Shown piece by piece: positions 56,915 through 64,000 of a stretch of DNA of 64,000 nucleotides. Source of the DNA: Brevibacterium sp. p3-SID960 (lineage in GTDB: Bacteria > Actinomycetota > Actinomycetes > Actinomycetales > Brevibacteriaceae); the NCBI RefSeq assembly GCF_025144725.1, contig NZ_JALXKS010000012.1:3407-67406 (forward strand). The letters run 5' to 3'. Under the pieces are notes generated by a model. The model saw nothing but the letters and a program-made list of their open reading frames with translations, had not been told where the DNA came from and did no database searches. Each line of letters starts with the position of its first letter. The stretch's first letter is position 1. The position numbers and the translations under genes are program-made.

Positions 56915-59900
56915 TCACCGGAAGTTCCGTGATTTCACCGGCATCTTGACGTCGAGTGGGATGAGCTTGTCGGCCGTGACGCTGACCACCGTGCCGACCC
57001 GCTGCACCCGCCCGCGGATAACGAGCACATTGTGGCTGTAGGAGATCGGCCGGTAGCGGCGCATGAGACCCGGTGAGCAGGCGATGTTGAGCATCCCGAA
57101 CTCGTCTTCGAGGTTCATGAACGTCACCCCTGAGGCGGTGCCGGGCCGCTGCCGGTGCGTCACCAGCCCGGCGACGGTGATCGTCTGCCCATCAACGGTC
57201 TGCTGGGCATCAGCGGTCGAGGCGTACCCGCGTTCGCGCAGCCTCGCGCGCAGCTGCTCGGTCGGGTAGCCGTCGACGGTCAGGCCGGTGGAGAACAGCT
57301 CGGCAAGCGTGATGTCGAAGCTGCTCATCAGCGGCAGCGCCGGAGCCTCGGCGACTGGGGCGGTGCCCGGCAGCATGCCCGGACCCGACCCGCCCTGGGA
57401 GCCGGCCACCCACAGCGCCTGCCTGCGATCGAGACCGAAGCAGGAGAACGCCCCAGCAGTGGCGAGGCTTTCGAGCACGGCGACATCGACACCGGTGCGC
57501 TGTGCGAGGTCCCCGATCGAAGTGAAGGGGCCGGCGGCCTCGCGCGCGGCGACGATCACCTCGGCAGCAGAATCGGCGCCGCGGACCGCTGAGAGCCCGA
57601 TCCGGATGGCGAAGCCGCCGGTCGAATCCGCATCGGCCTCCAGATCAGCCTGCGCGCTGGAGGCCTGCACATCGACCGGCAGGATCCGCACCCCATGCCT
57701 GCGGGCATCGGCGATGAGCGACTGAGCGGAGTAGAAGCCCATCGGCTGGGCGCGCAGCAGCCCGGCGGTGAACGCGGCATGATGGTAGCGCTTGAACCAG
57801 GCGGAGTCGTAGACGAGGTTGGCGAAGCTGATGGCATGGCTTTCGGGGAACCCGTAGTTGGCGAAGGCGGCGATCTTGTCGAAGATCACCTGCGAGGTCT
57901 GCGCATCGACCCCGCGGGCCGCAGCCCCAGCATGGAACCGGTCGGCCAGCTGCCGCATCCGCTCCTTCGACCGCTTGGCCCCCATCGCCCGGCGCAGCTG
58001 GTCGGCATCGCCGCCGGAGAACCCGGCGACGTCGATGGCCAGCTGCATGAGCTGTTCCTGGAACAGCGGCACCCCCAGGGTCTTCTCCAGTGCCGAGCGG
58101 GTCAGCGGGTGCAGGTAGTCGGGGTTCTCAAGTCCCTGCCGGCGCCGGATGTAGGGATGGACTGACCCGCCCTGGATGGGCCCAGGCCGGATGAGCGCGA
58201 CCTGGACGGCCAGGTCGTAGAAGCAGCGCGGCTGCATCCGCGGCAGGGTGGCCATCTGGGCGCGGGACTCGACCTGAAAGACGCCGATGGCATCGCCGTC
58301 GCACAGCATGTCGAAGACCTCCGGGTCCTCCTGCGGCAGCCGCGCCCGCTCGATGCGCTCACCGGTGTGGGCGGCGATGAGGTCGACCATCTCGTGCAGT
58401 GCGGTGAGCATGCCCAAGCCGAGCAGGTCGAACTTCACCAGGTCCATATGTGCGCAGTCGTCTTTGTCCCACTGCACGACGGTGCGCCGCTCCATCGTCG
58501 CCGGTTCGATCGGCACGACCTCGCCGATCGGCCGGTCGGCTAAGATCATGCCCCCGGAGTGGATGCCCAGATGGCGGGGCGTGCCGAGCAGCCCGCGGGC
58601 AGCGGCGATGACCGGGCCGGGCACCCCCTGCTGCCCGCCTGCTCCCCCAGTGCTGTCGTCGTCATCGTCGCCTTCAGGCAGCCGCGACCAGCGTTCGAGG
58701 CCCTTGGAGAAGGCATCCTGCTGGCCGGGATCGTAGCCGAAGGCGGCTGCGGCATCGCGGACGGCGGACTTGGCCCGGTAGGTGATGACATTGGCGACCT
58801 GCCCGGCCCGGTCGCGGCCGTAGTGGTCGTAGACGTACTGGATGACCTCCTCGCGGCGGCCGGATTCGATGTCGACGTCGATATCGGGATAGCCTTCGCG
58901 CTCGGGGGCGAGGAACCGGTCGAACAGCAGCCCGAAGCGCACCGCGTCGACAGCGGTGATGCCGAGGACGTAGCAGACCGCGGAGTTCGCCGCCGACCCC
59001 CGGCCCTGGCAGAAGATGTCGTGCTCCCGGCAGAACCGGGCGATGTCGTAGACGATGAGGAAGTACCCGCAGAAGCCCATCTGCTCGATGGTGGACAGCT
59101 CCTGGTCCAGCAGCGCCCAGGCATCCGGGCGCTGCTCGCGGGTGCCGTAGAGCCTGAGCCCGCCGGCGGTGACGAGCTCGCGCAGGAAAGCGGCATCGCT
59201 CATCCCTTCTGGCATCGGCGCCTGCGGCAGGCCGGCCCGGGCGGCACGCAGCTCGAAGGCGCAGTCGGCGGCGATCTCGACGGCCGCATCGAGTGCCTCA
59301 GCTGGGAACCGGCCGGCCATCTCCGCCCCGGTGTGGATGCGCTGCAGGGCCGCCGGCGGCAGCCAGCCGGCAACCTCATCGAGGCTTGAGTTCGCGCGCA
59401 CGGCCGCCCGCACCTGCGCATCGCGGAACTGCTCCCGGCTGGCGTAGTGGACCTGGTTCGTCGCCGCCGTGCGCACCCCTGCCCGGGCTGCGAGCTCGCA
59501 CAGGTGGCGGATGCGCTCATCGTCTTCAGGCAGCCCGGTGCGGGTGAGCTCGACGACGAGACGGTCGCGGCCGAACATCGATACCAGTCGGCGCAGCCTG
59601 TCCAGCCCACCGTCAGGATCGCCCAGATGCGGGATGAGCAGCCCTTTGCGGCAGCCGGTGAGCACATACCAGTCCCCACTGCCCTGCTCGGCGGCCGCGG
59701 CCAGGTCCTCAAGCTCGATGACCGGTCGGTTCTTCGTCCCGGCCATATGCGCCTGCGTCAGGGTGGCCGAGAGCTGCCGGTAGCCGGGCACCCCGCGGGC
59801 GAGGACGAGGGCGTGGGCGGCCTCCGGGTCGATCTGGCCGGGGATCTTCGCTCTGAGCCCCAGCGAGATCTCCGCGCCGTAGACGGTGCCGATCCCCCGC

Positions 59901-60238
59901 CCGGCGGCTGCCTGGGCGAAGCGGGCGGCACCGTAGAGTCCGTTGTGATCGGTCAGCGCGATCGCCTCGAGCCCGGCGTCGATGGCGGCATCGATGAGCT
60001 CTTCGGGTTCTGAGGCCCCGTCGAGGAAGCTCATGGTCGAATGCACGTGCAGCTCCGCCCATGGCCGGCCCCGCCGCCGAGGCGGTGCTTCCGTCCCAGT
60101 CCGACCGGAACCTGTCCCACCGGACCGCAGGTCAGGGGGACGCAGCTGCAGCGGCTCAGCAGCCGCCTCGGCGGCGGTGCGGGAGGACAGCCGGCGCTCG
60201 AGCTCCGACCATGGGATCGGCGGATTGCAGTATCCCAT
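56915..60238 (-). CDS. dnaE2: Error-prone DNA polymerase DnaE2
   Basis: This 1107-aa C-family polymerase performs damage-induced mutagenic synthesis. It has the PHP domain (AELHVHSTMSFLDGASEPEEL, then LTDHNGLYGA), the palm with PDIDVDIESGRREEVIQYVYDHYGRD (catalytic Asp residues) and SGGMILADRP, finger elements, FRRAMGAKRS-type sequence, and a C-terminal OB fold (ITVAGLVTHRQRPGTASGVTFMNLEDE). It lacks the tau-binding tail of replicative DnaE. AGGAGG precedes the ATG and overlaps the imuB stop. Third gene of imuA'-imuB-dnaE2. Confidence 0.95.
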   Translation of the reverse strand: MGYCNPPIPWSELERRLSSRTAAEAAAEPLQLRPPDLRSGGTGSGRTGTEAPPRRRGRPWAELHVHSTMSFLDGASEPEELIDAAIDAGLEAIALTDHNGLYGAARFAQAAAGRGIGTVYGAEISLGLRAKIPGQIDPEAAHALVLARGVPGYRQLSATLTQAHMAGTKNRPVIELEDLAAAAEQGSGDWYVLTGCRKGLLIPHLGDPDGGLDRLRRLVSMFGRDRLVVELTRTGLPEDDERIRHLCELAARAGVRTAATNQVHYASREQFRDAQVRAAVRANSSLDEVAGWLPPAALQRIHTGAEMAGRFPAEALDAAVEIAADCAFELRAARAGLPQAPMPEGMSDAAFLRELVTAGGLRLYGTREQRPDAWALLDQELSTIEQMGFCGYFLIVYDIARFCREHDIFCQGRGSAANSAVCYVLGITAVDAVRFGLLFDRFLAPEREGYPDIDVDIESGRREEVIQYVYDHYGRDRAGQVANVITYRAKSAVRDAAAAFGYDPGQQDAFSKGLERWSRLPEGDDDDDSTGGAGGQQGVPGPVIAAARGLLGTPRHLGIHSGGMILADRPIGEVVPIEPATMERRTVVQWDKDDCAHMDLVKFDLLGLGMLTALHEMVDLIAAHTGERIERARLPQEDPEVFDMLCDGDAIGVFQVESRAQMATLPRMQPRCFYDLAVQVALIRPGPIQGGSVHPYIRRRQGLENPDYLHPLTRSALEKTLGVPLFQEQLMQLAIDVAGFSGGDADQLRRAMGAKRSKERMRQLADRFHAGAAARGVDAQTSQVIFDKIAAFANYGFPESHAISFANLVYDSAWFKRYHHAAFTAGLLRAQPMGFYSAQSLIADARRHGVRILPVDVQASSAQADLEADADSTGGFAIRIGLSAVRGADSAAEVIVAAREAAGPFTSIGDLAQRTGVDVAVLESLATAGAFSCFGLDRRQALWVAGSQGGSGPGMLPGTAPVAEAPALPLMSSFDITLAELFSTGLTVDGYPTEQLRARLRERGYASTADAQQTVDGQTITVAGLVTHRQRPGTASGVTFMNLEDEFGMLNIACSPGLMRRYRPISYSHNVLVIRGRVQRVGTVVSVTADKLIPLDVKMPVKSRNFR

Positions 60239-60247
60239 CAGATCCTC

Positions 60248-61816
60248 CTAGGCGTAGCGTCCGGTGATGTGCCAGCGGCCGTGCTCCTTGCACAGCAGGA
60301 AGGCCTGCCCGCAGGCGGTGAGCACCTGCAGCCGCACCCGGTACTGAGCGCGTGCCGGATCCCACCAGTCGGCCTCGACCGGCCAGGCCGAGGAGTGATC
60401 GACGATGCCGAACTGGGCACCGGACTCCAGCCGTAGGAGCACCGGGGTGCTGTCGAGTCCGCTGGGCCGGGCGATGACGCTCATCCCCTGCCGGTCAAGC
60501 AGCTCGACTGGGGCGCGGTCGACGATCATCGGGTGCGGGGCCGGCAGCCGGCCCGGCCACGGGGCAGCCGCACTGCGCTCGGGGCGGGGCTGCTGCTGCC
60601 ATGGCGTCCACAGGTTCGTCTCCGCCGGCTCCCGGCCGCCCTGCAGCTGGGGCACGCGCACCGCCTCGGGCCCGTAGAGGCCCTGCAGCCGTTCCAGGGT
60701 GTGGGTGACATAGCCCGAACGCTGGGCGAACAGCGAGGTGTGGGCCTCCAGCGGGGCGAGCAGCTCAGCGGCGGCCAGCGTCAGGGCACACACGCCATCG
60801 GCCTCGGCCAGCCCCTCATCGACCGGTTCGGCGGCAACGGCTGACTGTCCGGCCAGCCAGCCTTCGGACTGCCAGCGCACCCGGTCGGCGACGAGGTTCT
60901 CGTCCATGAGCTCCAGCCGCCAGGTCCGCTGGCTGCGCTGCCCGCCGGCGGCGACCAGCTCGATCGTCAGGCTCGGGCACACGAACCCGGCCGCCCGGAT
61001 CCCGGCGAACAGCTCGGCGGCAGCCGTGCGGGCGTGGAAGGACAGCTCGTCGCCGCGCGTGCTCGGCGGGCTGATCGGCACCTCGATGAGGTGCTCGCGC
61101 TGGCGGACGTGGTCGACCGGCTGGTGGACCGGCAGCCCGCGGGCCAGTCGGTGGGCCTGCACGCCGAGGGTGCCGAAGCGGGTGCGCATCTGCCCTTCGC
61201 TCAGCTGCGCCAGCGCTCCGAGGGTGTCGAGTCCGAGGCGTTCGAAGACGGTGACGAGCTCGCCGTAGGTGTGGGCATCGGCATAGGCCAGCGCGGCCGT
61301 CGGCTGAGCGGCGAGGAAGTCCGGCGTCTGCCCGGGCAGCACCCGGGTGGCGGTGCGGGCGGCGAGCATCGCAGCGAAGACCGAATCGGCGATGCCGGCG
61401 AAGAACTCCCAGCCGGTGGCGTCGGTGACGGTGGTGAGCAGCTCTTCGACCGCGGCGTCTTCACTGGGGTAGGTGCGCGCGAGTGCGGTCAGCGGAATGC
61501 TCACCTCCCCCGGGGCGAGCATGGTGAAGCGGGCGAGGCTGGTTTCGAGCACATCGAGACCGGTGGCGAAGATCCGCTGGTCGAGGTCCTCGTCCCAGCC
61601 GGTGATGCGCACCTGCGGGCAGCGCAGCTGGGCGGCGCGCTTGTTGATCCCGGTGGTGATGCCGGCGGCCCGGGCGGCGGCATTGCACGAGACGATCCGC
61701 CCGCCGCGCAGCACTGCGACCGGTTCGTGGGCCGCCCAGCCGTGCGTCTCGGCTGCAGCGGTCGCCGACCAGTCCGGGACCGTGAGCACGAGGGTCCGCT
61801 GGGTCTCAGCCGGCAC
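60248..61816 (-). CDS. imuB: Y-family polymerase-like mutasome subunit ImuB
   Basis: ImuB (522 aa) links DnaE2 to the sliding clamp. It has a Y-family fold (LVLTVPDWSATAAAE, NAAARAAGITTGINKRAAQLRCP) but not the catalytic SxDE motif, as known for ImuB. The helix-hairpin-helix region (FERLGLDTLGALAQL) and little finger are present, then a long C-terminal region. The GTG start lies inside the end of imuA' (11-nt overlap). It is cotranscribed with imuA' and dnaE2. Confidence 0.92.
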   Translation of the reverse strand: MPAETQRTLVLTVPDWSATAAAETHGWAAHEPVAVLRGGRIVSCNAAARAAGITTGINKRAAQLRCPQVRITGWDEDLDQRIFATGLDVLETSLARFTMLAPGEVSIPLTALARTYPSEDAAVEELLTTVTDATGWEFFAGIADSVFAAMLAARTATRVLPGQTPDFLAAQPTAALAYADAHTYGELVTVFERLGLDTLGALAQLSEGQMRTRFGTLGVQAHRLARGLPVHQPVDHVRQREHLIEVPISPPSTRGDELSFHARTAAAELFAGIRAAGFVCPSLTIELVAAGGQRSQRTWRLELMDENLVADRVRWQSEGWLAGQSAVAAEPVDEGLAEADGVCALTLAAAELLAPLEAHTSLFAQRSGYVTHTLERLQGLYGPEAVRVPQLQGGREPAETNLWTPWQQQPRPERSAAAPWPGRLPAPHPMIVDRAPVELLDRQGMSVIARPSGLDSTPVLLRLESGAQFGIVDHSSAWPVEADWWDPARAQYRVRLQVLTACGQAFLLCKEHGRWHITGRYA

Positions 61817-62537
61817 CGTCGATCACCTGAACCTGCGGATGTGCCGGCCGGCAGGTCGCAGCCTCCGCGCCCGAGGCGGTGGGCAGCTGCTGCACGCTGG
61901 CGGCACCGGGGGTCAGCGGCCAGGTGAGCAGATGCTCACCGGTGCGCGGATGCCGCACCCGTACGGTGCAGGCTCGCAACCGTCCGCTGCCTGCGTGCAG
62001 ACCGTCCCAGCCGGCGACGGAGACTTCGCAGCTTTCGCTGCTGCCGGGCATCGGGCCGAGGGCGATGAGGCTGGCGCGGCGTTCGCGGACCTTGGCGGTG
62101 AGGCGCTGGCGCTCCTGTGGGCTCGGGGCAGCCGGCGGGGCGATGATGAGCAGATCGAAGGTCTCCAGCAGGATTGAGACAACCCGCTGCCAGTCCGCCG
62201 GCGGGGTGCGCACATGCACGAAGTGCTCCAGGTCGATGCCGAGGTCGGCCAGGCCGGCGACCGCCAGCTCCGGGGTGTCGACGGCTGCGCACCAGTGCTG
62301 TTCGCGGGTGGACTTCGCTGCAGCCGCACACGCGAAGGACAGCGCGAGCGTGCCGGTGACGCTGAGGATCTCCCCGCGCGGCAGTCCACCGCGGGCGAAG
62401 ACCGGGGCCAGCATGCCGTCCACCGGCAGCGGTTCGGGACCGGTGAAGAGCTCGCGCGCAGTCGTGACACCCGGGAGACGGCTGAGCTGCTCTCTCAGCG
62501 TCTGCGGGTCGGCGGCGACGGCATGGTGGACGGACAT
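61806..62537 (-). CDS. imuA': Mutasome accessory protein ImuA'
   Basis: This 243-aa protein is a RecA-fold-like relative of mycobacterial ImuA' (Rv3395c). It begins MSVHHAVAADPQTLREQL, has GLPRGEILSVTGTLALSFA where RecA has its Walker A (here not canonical), and LLIIAPPAAPSPQERQRLTAKVRERRASLIALG in the core. It is needed with ImuB to recruit DnaE2. The ATG at 62537 lies 7 nt after TATAGT, so the message is leaderless, and a LexA box overlaps the -10. Confidence 0.85.
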   Translation of the reverse strand: MSVHHAVAADPQTLREQLSRLPGVTTARELFTGPEPLPVDGMLAPVFARGGLPRGEILSVTGTLALSFACAAAAKSTREQHWCAAVDTPELAVAGLADLGIDLEHFVHVRTPPADWQRVVSILLETFDLLIIAPPAAPSPQERQRLTAKVRERRASLIALGPMPGSSESCEVSVAGWDGLHAGSGRLRACTVRVRHPRTGEHLLTWPLTPGAASVQQLPTASGAEAATCRPAHPQVQVIDGAG

Positions 62538-62544
62538 ACCCATA

Positions 62545-62550
62545 ACTATA
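62545..62550 (-). promoter_or_regulatory. -10 element of leaderless imuA'-imuB-dnaE2 mRNA
   Basis: TATAGT on the minus strand ends 7 nt before the ATG at 62537 and shares two bases with the LexA box. Confidence 0.65.
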
Positions 62551-62564
62551 GAACACCTATTCGA
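62549..62564 (-). promoter_or_regulatory. LexA (SOS) box of the imuA'-imuB-dnaE2 operon
   Basis: The minus strand reads TCGAAT-AGGT-GTTCTA, against the actinobacterial consensus TCGAAC-N4-GTTCGA: 10 of 12 positions with exact spacing. A further TGTTCGAACA palindrome at 62578-62587 may be a second, weaker contact. Confidence 0.75.
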
Positions 62565-62630
62565 ATGCAGGCAATGCTGTTCGAACAGGTGCACAGCACC
62601 GGTCTGCTGAGCCGCTAAGCTTGGAACGCC

Positions 62631-63134
62631 ATGAATATCGACATCGTCTTCCACACCCCGGAGATCCCGGGAAACACGGGAAACGCCATCCGCCTGGCAG
62701 CGGTCACCGGAGCGCATCTGCACCTGGTCGAACCCCTCGGATTCGACCTCTCCGATGCCAAGCTGCGCCGGGCCGGACTCGACTACCACGACCTCGCGCA
62801 CGTGACCGTCCACCCGGATCTCGCGCACCTGTGGGAGCACCTCGGCGATCGCCGGGTCATCGCATTCACCACGCACGCACACACCGGTTTCGGTGAGATC
62901 GCCTACACTGACGGCGATGTGCTCCTGTTCGGCAAGGAGTCGACCGGCCTCGATGACGAGGTGCTAGCCGATCCGCATATCGCACAGCAGGTCAGAATCC
63001 CGATGCTGCCGGCCCGCCGGTCGCTCAACCTGGCGAACTCGGCTTCGGTTGCGATGTACGAGGCATGGAGACAGCACGGATACGCCGGAGCCGCCATGAC
63101 AGGGGCTGCGGCCGATGGAAAGGAACCCCAATGA
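62631..63134 (+). CDS. trmL: tRNA (cytidine/uridine-34 2'-O)-methyltransferase TrmL
   Basis: This 167-aa SPOUT-fold enzyme methylates the wobble ribose of tRNA-Leu isoacceptors. VFHTPEIPGNTGNAIRLAAVTGAHLHLVEPLGF is the N-terminal signature; the knot region has LLFGKESTGLDDEVL, IPMLPARRSLNLANSASVAMYEAWRQHG. A TAAGCT hexamer lies 9 nt before the ATG and no ribosome site is clear. Its stop overlaps the pdxK start (ATGA). Confidence 0.95.
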   Translation: MNIDIVFHTPEIPGNTGNAIRLAAVTGAHLHLVEPLGFDLSDAKLRRAGLDYHDLAHVTVHPDLAHLWEHLGDRRVIAFTTHAHTGFGEIAYTDGDVLLFGKESTGLDDEVLADPHIAQQVRIPMLPARRSLNLANSASVAMYEAWRQHGYAGAAMTGAAADGKEPQ

Positions 63135-63958
63135 CAGCACCTCGCGGCCTGACGGTGGCCGGACTCGATGTCTCCGGCGGCGCCGGCCTCGGCGCCGATA
63201 TGAAGATGTTCGAGGAATACGGCGTCTTCAGCGCAGCGGTCATCACCTGCGTGGTGACCTTCGACCCAGACAACGGCTTCTACCATTCCGCTGAGTTCCA
63301 GGACGCCGACTTCATCCGTCAGCAGCTCGACTCGACCCTGGCGATCCACGACTACGACGTCATCAAGTCCGGCATGGTCGGCTCTGTCGACTCCGCCCTC
63401 GTGCTCGCCGACCGGCTGAAGAACAACCACCTGCCCTACGTCTTCGATCCCGTGCTCGTGTGCAAGGGAACGGGTTCGATGGTCGACCTGAAGGACCTGT
63501 TCATCGAGAACCTCGTGCCGCTGGCCACCGTCATCACCCCGAACCTCGAAGAGGCCGCGACCCTCGTCGGGGCTGCCGAGCTCACGAACGTCGATGAGAT
63601 GGCAGAGGCGGCCAAGTCGATCCACGCGATGGGCGCTGACAACGTCGTCGTCAAGGGCGGGGCGCGCCTCGACAGCGATGAGGCCATCGACGTCCTCTAC
63701 GACGGCGAGACCCTGACGACCTTCAGCAGCCAGAAGATCACCAACGACCTCGTCAACGGCGCCGGCTGCTCCTTCGCCGCAGCGATCGCCGCCGGCCTGG
63801 CCACCGGCCTGTCCGTGCCCGAGGCGGTGCGCAAGTCCAAGGAGACCGTCGCCCACGGCATCGCTGCCGCTGTTGCGAACGCCACCGGCGTCGGCTCACT
63901 GCTGCACCCGGCCGCCCGCTGCTGCCCGCATGAGGGCATCGTCGTCGAACAGCACTGA
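63131..63958 (+). CDS. pdxK: Pyridoxal/pyridoxine kinase, ThiD-like PdxK
   Basis: This 275-aa ribokinase-fold enzyme phosphorylates B6 vitamers or hydroxymethylpyrimidine. It begins GLTVAGLDVSGGAGLGADMKMF and has IKSGMVGS, FDPVLVCKGTGSMVDL, VITPNLEEAATL and the lid/anion-hole motif NGAGCSFAAAIAAGLATG, where the GAGC cysteine is typical of ThiD and of Bacillus-type PdxK. The ending and the missing ThiD partners favour PdxK; a ThiD role cannot be excluded. Coupled to trmL by a 4-nt overlap. Confidence 0.85.
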   Translation: MTAPRGLTVAGLDVSGGAGLGADMKMFEEYGVFSAAVITCVVTFDPDNGFYHSAEFQDADFIRQQLDSTLAIHDYDVIKSGMVGSVDSALVLADRLKNNHLPYVFDPVLVCKGTGSMVDLKDLFIENLVPLATVITPNLEEAATLVGAAELTNVDEMAEAAKSIHAMGADNVVVKGGARLDSDEAIDVLYDGETLTTFSSQKITNDLVNGAGCSFAAAIAAGLATGLSVPEAVRKSKETVAHGIAAAVANATGVGSLLHPAARCCPHEGIVVEQH

Positions 63959-64000
63959 GGTAGTAAGAACTCTATAAAGCACTGCAAAGGCGGGCCCGCA

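Overview
This window comes from a high-GC actinomycete. It carries a complete Pup-proteasome locus (dop, pup, prcB, prcA, pafA, arc), mycothiol biosynthesis (mshC), RbpA, a SecA2 paralogue, and small actinobacterial families (DUF3090, DUF3866, DUF3054, DUF5703, SCO1664-type). The ensemble suggests Micrococcales, possibly Brevibacterium; that placement is inference. There is no rRNA, CRISPR array, prophage or recognisable insertion sequence. One tRNA gene (tRNA-Leu, anticodon GAG) is present.

Layout. 1-8.7 kb: a truncated quinone oxidoreductase, a small heat-shock protein with an exceptionally clear promoter/operator, an AEC transporter, a lipoprotein polysaccharide deacetylase, a non-coding stretch of about 930 bp holding an inverted-repeat-bounded segment and a candidate iron box, ferritin, an RlpA-like wall protein, a glycerophosphodiesterase and rbpA under a SigR/SigH-type promoter. 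8.7-22 kb: polyprenol-phosphate mannose synthase, a degenerate amidohydrolase, a fused 5'-3'/3'-5' exonuclease, secA2, the helY-like helicase, tatC-tatA, pafC-pafB and a DUF3866 gene. 22-31.6 kb: two FKBP-type isomerases and the Pup-proteasome genes, many joined by 4-nt overlaps, then arc and trmI. 31.7-41.5 kb: a conserved actinobacterial neighbourhood with a site-2 protease, RecB-like nuclease, HAD phosphatase, PAC2 protein, mshC, SCO1664-like and DUF3090 proteins, an Asp-tailed protein, an aldo/keto-reductase-like protein without its catalytic residues, uppP and a histidine phosphatase.

41.5-47.7 kb: DUF5703, a DMT-type transporter, an M20 peptidase, then a two-gene cluster closely resembling the sulfoquinovosyl-diacylglycerol (SQDG) pathway of plants and cyanobacteria (sqdB-sqdX), an HNH-repeat-like protein and tRNA-Leu. 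47.8-54.2 kb: a lipid module (MaoC hydratase, high-molecular-weight FabG, thiolase, TetR regulator, acyl-CoA oxidase/dehydrogenase) arranged much like Rv0241c-Rv0244c of M. tuberculosis. 54.3-56.7 kb: metY-metX. 56.9-62.5 kb: the LexA-controlled mutagenesis cassette imuA'-imuB-dnaE2. 62.6-64 kb: trmL and pdxK.

A feature of the whole window is expression architecture. Nineteen genes have a TANNNT -10 hexamer ending 6 to 8 nt before the start codon, with no useful Shine-Dalgarno, which is the signature of leaderless mRNAs. Genes inside operons instead use AGGAGG-like sites or ATGA/TGATG stop-start overlaps. Stress genes add specific signals: a HAIR operator overlapping a GGGAAT-N18-GTT promoter before hsp20, a perfect GGGAAT-N18-GTT before rbpA, and a LexA box overlapping the -10 of imuA'. 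Start codons were corrected using these signals, so several differ from the longest open frame.
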